Part shown: piece after piece, positions 35,564-45,961 of the stretch | Layout: each line of letters starts with the position of its first letter | Numbering within the stretch: position 1 is the stretch's first letter | Assembly: GCA_016795485.1 (NCBI GenBank) | Contig: JAEUHM010000007.1 | Span: 1 to 64,000, forward strand | DNA: 64,000 nucleotides | Reading direction: 5' to 3' | From: Verrucomicrobiaceae bacterium | GTDB taxonomy: Bacteria > Verrucomicrobiota > Verrucomicrobiia > Verrucomicrobiales > Verrucomicrobiaceae | Program-made: the position numbers and the translations under genes | Notes under the pieces: generated by a model | Database searches by the model: none | What the model was told of the DNA's origin: nothing | What the model saw: the letters and a program-made list of their open reading frames with translations, nothing else

Positions 35564-36403
35564 CTACTTCACTAGTGGGGAGATGACGCGCATCGCTCGT
35601 ATTGATCCATCGCTTAGCCATCCGCTCGGGCGGATGATGACACCGCGTATCTCAGTCTTGATTCCCTCAGGGATTGTTTCCGCGATAGTAGTCTCCATGA
35701 CAAGGTGACCATTGGGCGCCAATCGAAAGGTCTGGGGCTTATTCGAGTCAGCTACACCGTCTTCCGTAAAGTAGATCATCTTTTCTACCTCCACGAGGGA
35801 CAGGGGTCGGGCTGATGATAGGGGTTTGAGCGTGATTTGAAGCTTCGGGCCGGTCAATTTGGCGGTAGATGCCCACCCCGACATTTCCGAGATACCACGA
35901 TTCAATTCAAGTCCGATCTCGGTGTTCCAACGATCATTTGGTTCACCATCGCCGAGGGAGAGAGTGATCTCCAGGTCCTTGAAGCCTGGATTGCACTTGG
36001 TTGCACAACACATCCAGGCCGCCTGCCCCTTGAACGTCAGGGACTTTCCTGACGGCATCTTTTTCGGCGGATAGACCGGGATGGGGAGGCAAACATCGCG
36101 GTCGTAGCCCTGTGCCTTGATCGAAAACATGTAAGTTCGCTCCGGTTCGGGCCACTGGATTTCGCCCACACGAAAACCTCGAGGAACGCTTTTCCATTGG
36201 ATTTGCGTTGGAACACCCACAATTCCTGGGTGCTTCCAGTAAGTATGGTAACCGGCGCCATGTTTGAGTGCTAGAGCCAGATAGAACGGCTCGCCTGGCT
36301 TAATGGAGGTTACATTACTAACAAGTTGAATATCCAGTGGTTCAGCCCTGGCCGACAGGGCAAGGACGAGAGGGACAAAGATGATTGCACATCGGTGAGT
36401 CAT
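35564..36403 (-). CDS. periplasmic DsbD N-terminal-domain-like protein
   Basis: Signal peptide (residues 1-20), then a domain like the N-terminal immunoglobulin-type region of DsbD: VSNVTSIKPGEPFYLALAL, GYHTYWKHPGIVG and QWPEPERTYMF. Cysteines in YDRDVCLPIP, AAWMCCATKC may carry the redox pair. No DsbD membrane or thioredoxin domain follows in the frame, so the protein stands alone at 279 residues. A role in reducing or presenting periplasmic thiols is inferred. Confidence 0.8.
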   Translation of the reverse strand: MTHRCAIIFVPLVLALSARAEPLDIQLVSNVTSIKPGEPFYLALALKHGAGYHTYWKHPGIVGVPTQIQWKSVPRGFRVGEIQWPEPERTYMFSIKAQGYDRDVCLPIPVYPPKKMPSGKSLTFKGQAAWMCCATKCNPGFKDLEITLSLGDGEPNDRWNTEIGLELNRGISEMSGWASTAKLTGPKLQITLKPLSSARPLSLVEVEKMIYFTEDGVADSNKPQTFRLAPNGHLVMETTIAETIPEGIKTEIRGVIIRPSGWLSDGSIRAMRVISPLVK

Positions 36404-36633
36404 GAAACCAAGGTGTATGCTCTCTGCGCCATATGTCCAATGGGAGGCAAAAGATGTTCAGAAAGTCTTAAAATCGGCTTGCGCACCATTCCTTTTGTGG
36501 CACTGGAGTAGGCTCCCCCTGAGCCACCCCGTTTTCTGGGTGGCCTTTTCGACTCGCTGAAGAGTCAAATGCCACAGGGGACTTCCTTGTTTACCCTAGT
36601 TAGTCTGTTCCTTCATTTAGTCGATAGCCATCC
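36404..36633 (+). promoter_or_regulatory. leader of the ribosomal L36-S13-S11-S4 operon
   Basis: The 230 bases between the divergent DsbD-like gene and rpmJ must hold the operon promoter. Two hairpins are visible: GGCTC-CCCCT-GAGCC at 36511-36525 and GCCACCC-CGTTTTCT-GGGTGGC at 36523-36544 followed by CTTTTC. They are mutually exclusive and the second looks like a weak terminator, the layout of an attenuator or S4-type autoregulatory leader. Function is inferred. Confidence 0.45.
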
Positions 36634-36747
36634 ATGAGAGTCCGCCCTTCCGTCAAACAGCTCTGTGAAAACTGCCGTATCATTCGGCGCCAAGGCGTTG
36701 TTCGCGTTGTTTGCAAGAACCCACGTCACAAGCAGCGTCAGGGCTAG
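36634..36747 (+). CDS. rpmJ: 50S ribosomal protein L36
   Basis: A 37-residue ribosomal protein ([14 protein letters not shown] at the start). The zinc-binding form is complete: C11 and C14 in CENC, C27 in VVCKNPRHK and the following His. The standard length is 37-38. It leads the operon, with rpsM 44 bases downstream. The ATG is at 36634 and the TAG at 36745. Confidence 0.97.
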   Translation: MRVRPSVKQLCENCRIIRRQGVVRVVCKNPRHKQRQG

Positions 36748-36791
36748 AATCAGCAGCACTTTTTTCCAACCAGCATAGTTTCACACTCATC

Positions 36792-37187
36792 ATGGCGCGT
36801 CTCCTCGGTATCGACATCCCTAACGACAAGAAGATCGAATACTCACTGCCTTACGTTTATGGCATTGGTCTTCCGTTGAGCAGAAAAATCCTCGCTTCTA
36901 CCAGCATTGACCCAAATATTCGTGCCGGTCAGTTGACTGACGATCAGCTTGCTCAGTTGGTGCAGGCTATCCAGGCGATGAAGATCATCACCGAAGGTGA
37001 CCTCCGTCGTGAGCAGCAGCAGCACATGAAGCGTCTGCTGGGGATCAATTGCTACCGTGCTCAGCGTCACCGTCGTGGCCTTCCGGTTCGTGGTCAGCGC
37101 ACCAAAACCAATTCACGCACTCGCAAGGGTGGTCGTAAAACCGTGGGTATCCAGCGCAATCCTGGTGCGAAGAAGGGTAAGGTCTAA
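36792..37187 (+). CDS. rpsM: 30S ribosomal protein S13
   Basis: MARLLGIDIPNDKKIE opens a normal-length (131 aa) S13. YVYGIGLPLSRKIL, REQQQHMKRLLGINCYRAQRHRRGLPVRGQRTKTNSRTRKG-type basic segments and the Lys-rich C-terminus are all as expected. I start at the ATG at 36792; the longer open frame upstream overlaps L36. It binds 16S rRNA in the head of the small subunit. Confidence 0.97.
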   Translation: MARLLGIDIPNDKKIEYSLPYVYGIGLPLSRKILASTSIDPNIRAGQLTDDQLAQLVQAIQAMKIITEGDLRREQQQHMKRLLGINCYRAQRHRRGLPVRGQRTKTNSRTRKGGRKTVGIQRNPGAKKGKV

Positions 37188-37229
37188 TCCATCCCCGCAC
37201 ATCGGTTTTAAATCTCTTTCTCTATAACT

Positions 37230-37757
37230 ATGGCATCGCCTGAAAATAACGAAATCCCCGCAGCTCCGGTCAGTGCTGCCCCAGAAGCCGCTGCGCCCGC
37301 TCCAGTCGCAGTTGAGGCTCCTCGTCCGCAAACCATTAACGACGTTTTTGCCAGCCTAGATGGTGGTGCGTCAGACGCCCCGAAGATTGTTCGTGCTAAA
37401 GGTTCCAAGAACATCAGTAGCGGTATCGTTCATGTCATCGCTACCTTCAATAACACCCTTGTTACCGTAACAGATCGTCAGGGCAACGTGCTCGGTTGGT
37501 CGACGGCTGGTAAGATGGGCTTCCGTGGGTCCCGTAAGGGCACTGCATATGCCGCTCAGGTTGTTGCGCAAGACGCATGCCGCCAAGCAATGGGACATGG
37601 TCTCCGCGAGGCTGAGGTTCGTCTTCGCGGACCTGGCTCTGGTCGTGATTCTGCTGTTCGTGCCGTGCAGGCGCTCGGTATTGAAGTTGGAGTGATCAAA
37701 GACGTTACTCCGATCCCTCATAACGGTTGCCGTCCTCCGAAGGCTCGCCGCGTCTAA
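37230..37757 (+). CDS. rpsK: 30S ribosomal protein S11 with long N-terminal extension
   Basis: The S11 core starts near residue 57 ([15 protein letters not shown]) and ends in [12 protein letters not shown], as usual. Ahead of it are about 55 extra residues, Ala/Pro-rich then acidic ([20 protein letters not shown], later [10 protein letters not shown]). Canonical bacterial S11 is about 129 residues; this one is 175. The extension is in frame with a good ATG 43 bases after rpsM, and no ATG follows at the core boundary, so it is probably translated. Its function on the ribosome surface is unknown. Confidence 0.96.
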   Translation: MASPENNEIPAAPVSAAPEAAAPAPVAVEAPRPQTINDVFASLDGGASDAPKIVRAKGSKNISSGIVHVIATFNNTLVTVTDRQGNVLGWSTAGKMGFRGSRKGTAYAAQVVAQDACRQAMGHGLREAEVRLRGPGSGRDSAVRAVQALGIEVGVIKDVTPIPHNGCRPPKARRV

Positions 37758-37789
37758 TTCATCAAAATCACTGACTCCGACCTTCTACT

Positions 37790-38401
37790 ATGGCTCGTTA
37801 CTCTGGACCTCGCGAAAAAATCGCTCGTCGCTTTGGTGTTCCGCTCTTTGGACCTTCCAAAGCTCTGGAAACCCGCAATTTCCCTCCCGGTCAGCACGGG
37901 GCGCGCAATACTCGCCGCAAAATGTCTGAATACGGAACTGCTTTGGCTGAGAAGCAAAAGCTCCGTTATCAATATGGTGTGCTTGAGAAGCAGTTCCGCC
38001 GCTTCTTTGCAGAGGCTCAGCGTCGTAAAGGCGTGACGGGTGAGAATCTGCTTCAAATGCTGGAACTCCGCCTCGACAACGTCGCTTATCGTCTCGGATT
38101 CGCTAACACGCGCTTTGCTTCACGTCAGTTGGTGGCTCACGGCCATCTCCGCGTCAATGGCACCGTGGTGAATGTGGCAAGCTATCAATGTAAGCCCGGC
38201 GATGTGGTCACCGTGAAGGGTTCTCCGCGTTCCCAGCAGCTTGTGGGACGATTCCTTGAGATGACTCAGGGTGTGCCAGTGCCTGATTGGGTCACAGTGG
38301 ATCGCGATAAGCAAGAAGGCAAAATCAACCGCCTTCCTTTGCGTGAGGACATCAACCCGATTGCTAATGAGCAGTTGGTGGTTGAGCTTTATTCCCGTTA
38401 A
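37790..38401 (+). CDS. rpsD: 30S ribosomal protein S4
   Basis: Primary 16S rRNA binder and assembly protein, 203 residues. MARYSGPREKIARRFGVPLFG, LRLDNVAYRLGFA and RQLVAHGHLRVNG (S4-type RNA-binding loop) are typical. No cysteine zinc site is present in the N-terminus. It is the last gene of the operon: a strong terminator follows directly. The usual next genes rpoA and rplQ are absent. Confidence 0.97.
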   Translation: MARYSGPREKIARRFGVPLFGPSKALETRNFPPGQHGARNTRRKMSEYGTALAEKQKLRYQYGVLEKQFRRFFAEAQRRKGVTGENLLQMLELRLDNVAYRLGFANTRFASRQLVAHGHLRVNGTVVNVASYQCKPGDVVTVKGSPRSQQLVGRFLEMTQGVPVPDWVTVDRDKQEGKINRLPLREDINPIANEQLVVELYSR

Positions 38402-38420
38402 TCAGGTTTGCTATTTTTCG

Positions 38421-38457
38421 AGACGCCGCAGGTTAGAAATCTGCGGCGTCTTGTTTT
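38421..38457 (+). terminator. Rho-independent terminator after rpsD
   Basis: A perfect 11-bp stem AGACGCCGCAG / CTGCGGCGTCT (38421-38431 and 38441-38451) with a 9-base loop is followed by TGTTTT. It lies 20 bases after the rpsD stop and closes the ribosomal operon. Confidence 0.92.
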
Positions 38458-38503
38458 ACTAATCCGTGACCTATTGTCTAGGAGCCAATGCACCACGGGA
38501 CAT

Positions 38504-39652
38504 TCAGAGCCTGAACCGGTTCAGGTACCAGTCGATCCACTGCGGGCCCCAGAACACGAAGAGGCCGGCTCCGGCTGCCAAGTAGGGGCCGAAGGGGATG
38601 CGTGAAGCCCAGTCTTGCTTGCCGATAAGGCGTGGAAACACCGCAAAGATGGTTCCGATGATGCTAGCGGCGAATACGGTGAAGAGGACGCCTTTCCAGC
38701 CTGTAAAGGCACCGATCATTGCGATGAATAAGACATCGCCGAAGCCCATCGCCTCGCGTGGGATGGTGATGTGACTGCATTCTCCATCGATGCGCTTCAC
38801 ATCGGCTAGTGGGATTGAGTCGCCTGTTTTGGCTTTAGGGTCTGACTTGACGGTGATCGTTTCCATTTTGACCTCCGCAATCACATTGGACCATGAACGT
38901 TCCTCTACTTGTAGTTTGCTACAGGTGATGATGAGGCGATCTGAATCACGGGTAAAGATGTCCTGCCAGCTCAAGTCGTCGCCTTGGCAACGGAGCACTG
39001 GCGGGTCGTCAGCATTGGGTTCAAAGATGCTGAACTTCTCTGCAGAGTCGAACTTGAGGTTGAGGCGACCAAACATCATCTTTCCGAGTTCCACCACAGA
39101 CCACAGCAGACCGAGTCCGAGAAAGGCAGAGAGAAATGACACCAACACGCCCATCTGGTGCCCCTCTTGACCGACAATCGCAGGTGCCCAAAACGCGAAT
39201 AGAACGCCAGTGACGGCTCCACCGATGGTGATCTCGTGCGGAAGAATGAAGTGTTCGAGGTCGATGAAGGTGCCAGACACGAGAAGGGCAAAGAATACCC
39301 AGTAGGCGAGAACGATCGGCCCCCACTGACTGATTTGGTTCCATGGCCCTGCAAAAGAGAGAAAGATGGCGTAGAACAGCACGCCCACTAGGAGCTCGAC
39401 CAGAAAGTAACGGACCGAGATGGGGCTGCCGCAGTCTGCACATTTTCCTCTCAGTGCCAGCCAACTGAAGAGCGGAATGTTGCGATAGAAGGGAATCTGT
39501 TTCTTGCAGCTAGGGCAAAACGACCGGACTGGCTTGTTGACGCTCATGCCGAGTGGCAGGCGATAGATCACGACATTCAGAAATGAGCCAATACCTGCCC
39601 CCATGAAGAAGACGAGGATATGAAGAAAAAGATTGAGAGTTTCGTATGACAT
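38504..39652 (-). CDS. pilD: type IV prepilin peptidase with large cytoplasmic insert
   Basis: Membrane aspartyl peptidase that cleaves and N-methylates prepilins and pseudopilins. The N-terminal GAGIGSFLNVVIYRLP and the zinc-type pairs C46xxC49 and C71xxC74 are standard. The catalytic Asps are D131 (GTFIDLEHFILP) and D306 (MGFGDV). Between them lies an insert of about 100 residues (roughly 195-298), mostly polar and beta-like, absent from typical PilD. About eight helices flank it. It is convergent with the ribosomal operon. Confidence 0.92.
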   Translation of the reverse strand: MSYETLNLFLHILVFFMGAGIGSFLNVVIYRLPLGMSVNKPVRSFCPSCKKQIPFYRNIPLFSWLALRGKCADCGSPISVRYFLVELLVGVLFYAIFLSFAGPWNQISQWGPIVLAYWVFFALLVSGTFIDLEHFILPHEITIGGAVTGVLFAFWAPAIVGQEGHQMGVLVSFLSAFLGLGLLWSVVELGKMMFGRLNLKFDSAEKFSIFEPNADDPPVLRCQGDDLSWQDIFTRDSDRLIITCSKLQVEERSWSNVIAEVKMETITVKSDPKAKTGDSIPLADVKRIDGECSHITIPREAMGFGDVLFIAMIGAFTGWKGVLFTVFAASIIGTIFAVFPRLIGKQDWASRIPFGPYLAAGAGLFVFWGPQWIDWYLNRFRL

Positions 39653-39673
39653 CGAGGCGAGGGTGGCGATGAA

Positions 39674-40393
39674 ATGTTGATGAAGCGAAAAAGTTCGCTT
39701 TCTCTGGGGCGCATGGAAAGCGGAAAAATGATTTACTTGCTCTTTGCGGTCTTTTTGATCGTGGGGTGTGCTTCAGGAAAGCGTCAACAGGTCGAACCAC
39801 ATGAGATTGCTCGAAGGGCAGGGGAGTTTGACCTTGTAGACGTGCAGGCCGTTGTCCCCGACGTCTATATAGACTTACGGTACCGATCTTCCGATAACGT
39901 TTTGAAGCGGTCACTATACCCATCGGACATGCCGTGTCTGTTGAAACGCAGCACTGCTCTCAAGCTTCGAAAGGCCGCAGAGTTTGTGGGCAAATATGGC
40001 TATGCCCTCAAGGTTTGGGACGGATGGAGGCCACCTGAAGTGCAGGCGCTGTTCTACGACAAGTTGGGCCACACTGGTATGTTTATGGACCCGAAACTGA
40101 TGTGGTCCAGGCATTGCACTGGGACGGCGGTGGATATCACGCTGGTTAGCCCGGGAGGCAAGGACCTGGACATGCCCACCGACCACGATGAGGAGGGCGA
40201 CCTTGCCCGTTACGATGCCAAGGGTGCCGCACCAGACGTCCTTCACCGCTTGGCGATCCTACAAAATGCCATGTCGAAAGCTGGTTTCTTGCTCATCGAC
40301 ATTGAGTGGTGGCATTTCGATGATGGGGAGTTCGTCTTCAGGCAGCCTCGAGTCGTCTCAGCAGGCGACCTGGGCTTGACGCTCCCCGAGTAG
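39674..40393 (+). CDS. D-Ala-D-Ala dipeptidase, VanX/DdpX-like lipoprotein
   Basis: M15D zinc dipeptidase acting on D-Ala-D-Ala. SRHCTGTAVDITL supplies the zinc His and Asp, and IEWWHFDDGEF the catalytic Glu and last zinc His. YIDLRYRSSDN and WDGWRPPEVQ are family blocks. A hydrophobic signal ending in IVGCASG suggests lipidation, so it acts outside the cytoplasm on released peptides, pointing to cell-wall recycling rather than vancomycin resistance. Starts at 39674, 39680, 39713 or 39728 are possible; the later ones give a cleaner signal. Confidence 0.88.
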   Translation: MLMKRKSSLSLGRMESGKMIYLLFAVFLIVGCASGKRQQVEPHEIARRAGEFDLVDVQAVVPDVYIDLRYRSSDNVLKRSLYPSDMPCLLKRSTALKLRKAAEFVGKYGYALKVWDGWRPPEVQALFYDKLGHTGMFMDPKLMWSRHCTGTAVDITLVSPGGKDLDMPTDHDEEGDLARYDAKGAAPDVLHRLAILQNAMSKAGFLLIDIEWWHFDDGEFVFRQPRVVSAGDLGLTLPE

Positions 40394-40435
40394 CTGGTGT
40401 TGAGACCAGTAGTGGCCCCGAGTGAACGGTGAGCA

Positions 40436-41995
<1,560 letters not shown>

Positions 41996-42015
41996 TCAGA
42001 CCACTTCCCCTCCAT

Positions 42016-43353
42016 ATGAAACACATCATAGCACTCGGCGCCCTCTTTCTCGGTTCGCACAGTCTGCTCGCCCAAGCTGGACGAGTAGACCTCACCAGTC
42101 TGGCGAACTACGCGAACCAAGCGCGTCCGGCGTACATTCAGCGCAACAACACGACCGTCGGAAATGCGATCACTGACGCTGGTGCAACGTTGGGGCGGGT
42201 GTTGTTTTATGACAAGCGTCTCTCCAAAGACAACACGATCTCGTGCTCTTCATGCCACAGGCAAGAAACCGCTTTTTCCGACACCTCAACCGCAAGCACG
42301 GGTGTGGCAGGTACGACTGGCAGGCATTCCATGCGTTTGATCAATGCACGGTTCGCTACCGAAGCACGCTTCTTTTGGGATGAGCGCGCCGCTACATTGG
42401 AAGCTCAGACCACAAGGCCGATTCAGGACCATGTTGAAATGGGCTTTAGCGGCACTTCAGGAGATCCAGCCTTTTCCGACTTGGTTGTGAAGTTATCTGC
42501 CATCGACGAGTATCGCGTGCTGTTCGCCTTGGTGTTTGGTGATGCCACCATCACAGAGAACCGCGTCCAACGAGCGCTGGCTCAGTTTGTCCGCAGCATC
42601 CAGTCTTTCGACTCCAAATATGATGCGGGAAGGGCTACTACCCCAGACAATCAGCCCTTCCCCAACTTCACGGCCCAAGAGAATACAGGGAAACAACTCT
42701 TCCTGAACCCGCCCAATGGCGGTGGGGCTGGGTGCGCGGGTTGTCACAGGCCCCCTGAGTTCGACATTGACCCAAACAGTGGGAATAATGGAGTCACTGG
42801 ATCCCTTTCAGGAGGCACCGATCTCACCAATACAAGATCGCCAACCCTCAGAGATCTCGTGGCGGCCAATGGTGTGCCAAACGGCCCAATGATGCACAAC
42901 GGGGTATTTGGCACGCTTGCACAGGTCATCAATCATTACGCAGCGATTCCAGGGGACAATGCGGGGCTTGATCCGCGTTTGAGAAGGCCCGGCGGAAATG
43001 TTCAGACGCTCAATCTGAGCCCTCAACAGCGGAATGATCTGGCTGCATTCCTCCGCACACTGACCGGAACCAGCGTCTACACCGATCCGAAGTGGTCCAG
43101 CCCCTTCAACGCCAGCGGCGAACTCGAGTTGATTCTGTTCCCGGCGGCTAGTGTGAACTCCGTTACGGTCACGGGAGGAATGATGACGGTCGTTAACAAG
43201 GCTGCCCCCGGCCTCACTTATCAGTTGGAGTCATCGCCAGACCTAGCGGTTTGGACACCCGTCTCTACCGTGAGTGCGGACGGTAATGGGAATCTATCCC
43301 AGTCAGTGCCAGCGGTTTCCGGACTATTTTATCGCTATACGTACACTCCCTGA
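42016..43353 (+). CDS. di-heme cytochrome c peroxidase / MauG-family protein
   Basis: Periplasmic c-type cytochrome with a signal peptide (residues 1-20). The heme sites are CSSCH at residues 77-81 and CAGCH at 240-244. ARFFWDERAATLEAQ and RSPTLRDLVA with MMHNGVFGTL are family motifs of the peroxidase/MauG group. A C-terminal domain of about 80 residues (from about residue 370) has the YQLESSPDLAVWTPV pattern, a short beta module seen at the end of many secreted verrucomicrobial proteins. I start at the ATG at 42016. The substrate is unknown. Confidence 0.9.
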   Translation: MKHIIALGALFLGSHSLLAQAGRVDLTSLANYANQARPAYIQRNNTTVGNAITDAGATLGRVLFYDKRLSKDNTISCSSCHRQETAFSDTSTASTGVAGTTGRHSMRLINARFATEARFFWDERAATLEAQTTRPIQDHVEMGFSGTSGDPAFSDLVVKLSAIDEYRVLFALVFGDATITENRVQRALAQFVRSIQSFDSKYDAGRATTPDNQPFPNFTAQENTGKQLFLNPPNGGGAGCAGCHRPPEFDIDPNSGNNGVTGSLSGGTDLTNTRSPTLRDLVAANGVPNGPMMHNGVFGTLAQVINHYAAIPGDNAGLDPRLRRPGGNVQTLNLSPQQRNDLAAFLRTLTGTSVYTDPKWSSPFNASGELELILFPAASVNSVTVTGGMMTVVNKAAPGLTYQLESSPDLAVWTPVSTVSADGNGNLSQSVPAVSGLFYRYTYTP

Positions 43354-43412
43354 TCACAAAAAGATTGCTTCGTTCTGGGAAGTCGGGTTCACTCGCACGG
43401 ATTCATCCTCTC

Positions 43413-44498
43413 ATGAAATACAACTTCGTCTCCCTACTCACCCTCGCCGCCGCTAGCGCGCTTCATGCTGGCACTCCCGCGAAATCTCCAGTGCCTCCGG
43501 TGCTTCCCCCTGAGGAGCCCTCATTCGGGCGTGTCACGCTCGGTGGTAAGTTTGCGGAAGACCTGCAGAGCGGTTATCTTGATACGGTTCTGGGTCTCAG
43601 CACAGGAGACGCCCATGCGTTCTTCCTCAATCTCCGGGGCACGATGGACGATTCCAATCAGGAGATTTTCAACGCTGGTCTCGGATTCCGTTATTTGCTT
43701 GAAGACCCGGGCGTCATTCTCGGAGCCAATGTGTTCTATGACCACATCAACAGCGCTGCTGGGAACAATTTTGATCAACTTGGCTTCGGTGCCGAGGTAT
43801 TGAGCAAGTGGGTTGATGCACGTTTCAACTACTACATGCCACAGAGCGATGCCAAATCCGTCGGCAGCTACACAGAAGAGACTGGATCACGCACGACTTT
43901 TGGTTCTCGCCGCCGCAGTGGCAATCGGATTGTTCGCGATGTGATTGAGACGGTCGAAACGACCCGCTTTAATCTCGTGGAGGTCGCTCTTGAAGGCTGG
44001 AATGCCGAAGTGGGCTTCCTTGTTCCGGGATTGGAGAAATACCTTGAGCTCCGGCTTTTCGCTGGAGCTTATGGCTACAACAACCCGATCGGCGGCGACT
44101 TTGAAGGCTTCAAGGCTCGCGCTGAAGCACGAATCAACCGCTATATCACTCTTGACCTCGAGTACTGGGATGATGCTAACCTCGTTGGCGGAAACCTCGT
44201 TGGTGGTTTCCGTGTTAGCCATCCTTTCGATCTTGGAGCATTGCTGACTGGCAAGAACCCTTTCCGGACCGGACCTGCTTCGACAGAGTTGCCTAGCAGT
44301 CGCTCGCTGAAGTCTCGTATGGATGAGATGGTCATCCGTTCTCACCGCGTCTACACCACCAGTGGTCAGCCTGAGCCATCAGGAACCTCCAGCAACAGCT
44401 CTGTCACTGGACAGCAAACTGTTGGTTCCGTGGCACCACCTCCACCGCCACCTCCTCCTCAATCAGGTGGCGGCAAGGGGGAGGAACAAGAAGGGTAA
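43413..44498 (+). CDS. inverse-autotransporter-type beta-barrel protein without passenger
   Basis: Signal peptide (residues 1-20) and a Pro-rich linker, then a domain resembling the intimin/invasin beta-barrel. Visible are RVTLGGKFAEDLQSGYLDTV, FNAGLGFRYLLEDPGVILGANVFYDH-like strands and a GWNAEVGFLVPGLEKY strand, also FEGFKARAEARINRYITLDL. Intimins carry extracellular passenger domains after the barrel; here only a Ser/Thr tail with eight prolines and a Gly/Glu end follows (total 361 aa). It may be a barrel-only member, or may have lost its passenger. A strong terminator follows. Confidence 0.8.
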   Translation: MKYNFVSLLTLAAASALHAGTPAKSPVPPVLPPEEPSFGRVTLGGKFAEDLQSGYLDTVLGLSTGDAHAFFLNLRGTMDDSNQEIFNAGLGFRYLLEDPGVILGANVFYDHINSAAGNNFDQLGFGAEVLSKWVDARFNYYMPQSDAKSVGSYTEETGSRTTFGSRRRSGNRIVRDVIETVETTRFNLVEVALEGWNAEVGFLVPGLEKYLELRLFAGAYGYNNPIGGDFEGFKARAEARINRYITLDLEYWDDANLVGGNLVGGFRVSHPFDLGALLTGKNPFRTGPASTELPSSRSLKSRMDEMVIRSHRVYTTSGQPEPSGTSSNSSVTGQQTVGSVAPPPPPPPPQSGGGKGEEQEG

Positions 44499-44521
44499 AA
44501 CCCACCAACAAAATGAATCTC

Positions 44522-44552
44522 AAAGGCGTGGAGGTGACTCCACGCCTTTTTT
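44522..44552 (+). terminator. Rho-independent terminator after the barrel gene
   Basis: A 12-bp perfect stem AAAGGCGTGGAG / CTCCACGCCTTT (44522-44533, 44538-44549) with loop GTGA is followed by a T run. It ends the plus-strand transcript. The stem A/T ends also make it usable from the convergent phosphodiesterase gene, that is bidirectionally. Confidence 0.9.
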
Positions 44553-44557
44553 GTGGG

Positions 44558-45961
44558 TCACACTCCCATGGATGAGTAACCAGACCCACTCATGCAGTGC
44601 GCTAGCAGCCGCTTGAAGACTTCGGTAGACCGGATGGTGCCGCCCACTGGCAACTCGCCGATGTCCCCAATCAATACCGGCCAGTCTTGTGTGTCCTCTG
44701 GAATGCGTCCGTGTGAGCCACGCACCAGCATGGCATCTAGTGGAATCACATCCATCAGCATGCGCATCCCCAGTTTCTTTTTGGCCAGCTTAAAGCCTAT
44801 CTTCAGCTTGGGGAAGCGAATGGCCGGATCGAGAAACAGCTCTACTGGGTCGTAGCCGCACTTGCGGTGGATGTCCACGCATCGCGCATAGTCCGGTGCC
44901 AGCGCATCATCCATCCAGTAGTAGTAAGTGAACCATGAACGTGCATCAGCCACCGCCACCAGATCTCCAGATCGCTCATGATCTAGGCGCTGAAGGAACT
45001 TCTCCTGCTTGGCAAGAACTTGGCCCACTCCCTCGGTGGATTCCAGTACGGCCCGCACCTCATTGTAAAGCCCTGGCTCCTGAATGTAGACGTGCGCCAC
45101 CTGGTGGTCAGCAATCGCAAAGACTTTGGAGCCACCTAAGTCGATCGCTTCTGTTCCCAGCTCGTTTTTGATCGAAATCCAGCCTTTCTGGCGAAACACA
45201 CGATTCAAGTGCACCGGACGATCCACTGGAGTGATGCCATACTCAGAGAGCAGCACCACTTTGATATGACGCGTTTCGTAGAAACGAAGCAAGTCACCCA
45301 CCACATCGTCGATCTCACGCAGGTCCCTCGCGATGATGGATGGATCTAGCCCTGCACGCTGAAGATTGTAATCGAGATGCGGCAGATAGACGAGAGAGAG
45401 GCTAGGCCAGCACTTATCCTCTACCCACTTGGCCGATTCAGCGATCCACACCGTGCTTCTAATGTCGGACGCAGGACCCCAGAAGTGCTGGAAGGGGAAC
45501 GGGCCAAGGTCACGCTTCAAGCGGTCCCGCATACCCATCGGTTGAGTGTGTATATCGAATACCTTGCTGCCATCGGCGGGGTAGAGCGGGCGCGGAGTGA
45601 TGCTAAAGTCGGCCGTGGAGTACATGTTGTACCACCAGAACAACTTTGCGCATGTGAACTCCGGATCACTCAGTCTCTTCACTGCCTCCCACAGTTTTTC
45701 CCCGCTTACGAGGTGATTGCTCTGCTTCCAAAAGCGATGCTCGGCGTAGACTCGGTCATACCAGCCATTGGCTACGATTCCGTGTTCCTTCGGTGGTCTT
45801 CCTGTCAGGTAGGTTGACTGGGCCGAACAAGTCACTGCGGGCAGCACAGGCTCCACCCTAGCCAGGGTATTCGCCTCCATAAACCGCCGTATTTTTGGCG
45901 TGTGCTCGCCGATCAGTCGCGGTGTCAGTCCTACGACATTGAGGATGGCAGTTCGTTGCAT
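44558..45961 (-). CDS. alkaline-phosphatase-superfamily phosphodiesterase (nucleotide pyrophosphatase type)
   Basis: Type I phosphodiesterase/nucleotide-pyrophosphatase fold. LPAVTCSAQSTYLTGRP holds the nucleophile, probably T44. VYLPHLDYNLQ and DREYGITPV-like LLSEYGITPVDRPVHL carry metal ligands, and the C-terminal RGSHGRIPEDTQDWPVLIG gives the last His. The first metal motif is NVVGLTP rather than the usual VDG. There is no signal peptide. It is directly joined (0 bases) to the DUF3307 membrane gene, so the two probably work together. The substrate is unknown. Confidence 0.86.
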   Translation of the reverse strand: MQRTAILNVVGLTPRLIGEHTPKIRRFMEANTLARVEPVLPAVTCSAQSTYLTGRPPKEHGIVANGWYDRVYAEHRFWKQSNHLVSGEKLWEAVKRLSDPEFTCAKLFWWYNMYSTADFSITPRPLYPADGSKVFDIHTQPMGMRDRLKRDLGPFPFQHFWGPASDIRSTVWIAESAKWVEDKCWPSLSLVYLPHLDYNLQRAGLDPSIIARDLREIDDVVGDLLRFYETRHIKVVLLSEYGITPVDRPVHLNRVFRQKGWISIKNELGTEAIDLGGSKVFAIADHQVAHVYIQEPGLYNEVRAVLESTEGVGQVLAKQEKFLQRLDHERSGDLVAVADARSWFTYYYWMDDALAPDYARCVDIHRKCGYDPVELFLDPAIRFPKLKIGFKLAKKKLGMRMLMDVIPLDAMLVRGSHGRIPEDTQDWPVLIGDIGELPVGGTIRSTEVFKRLLAHCMSGSGYSSMGV

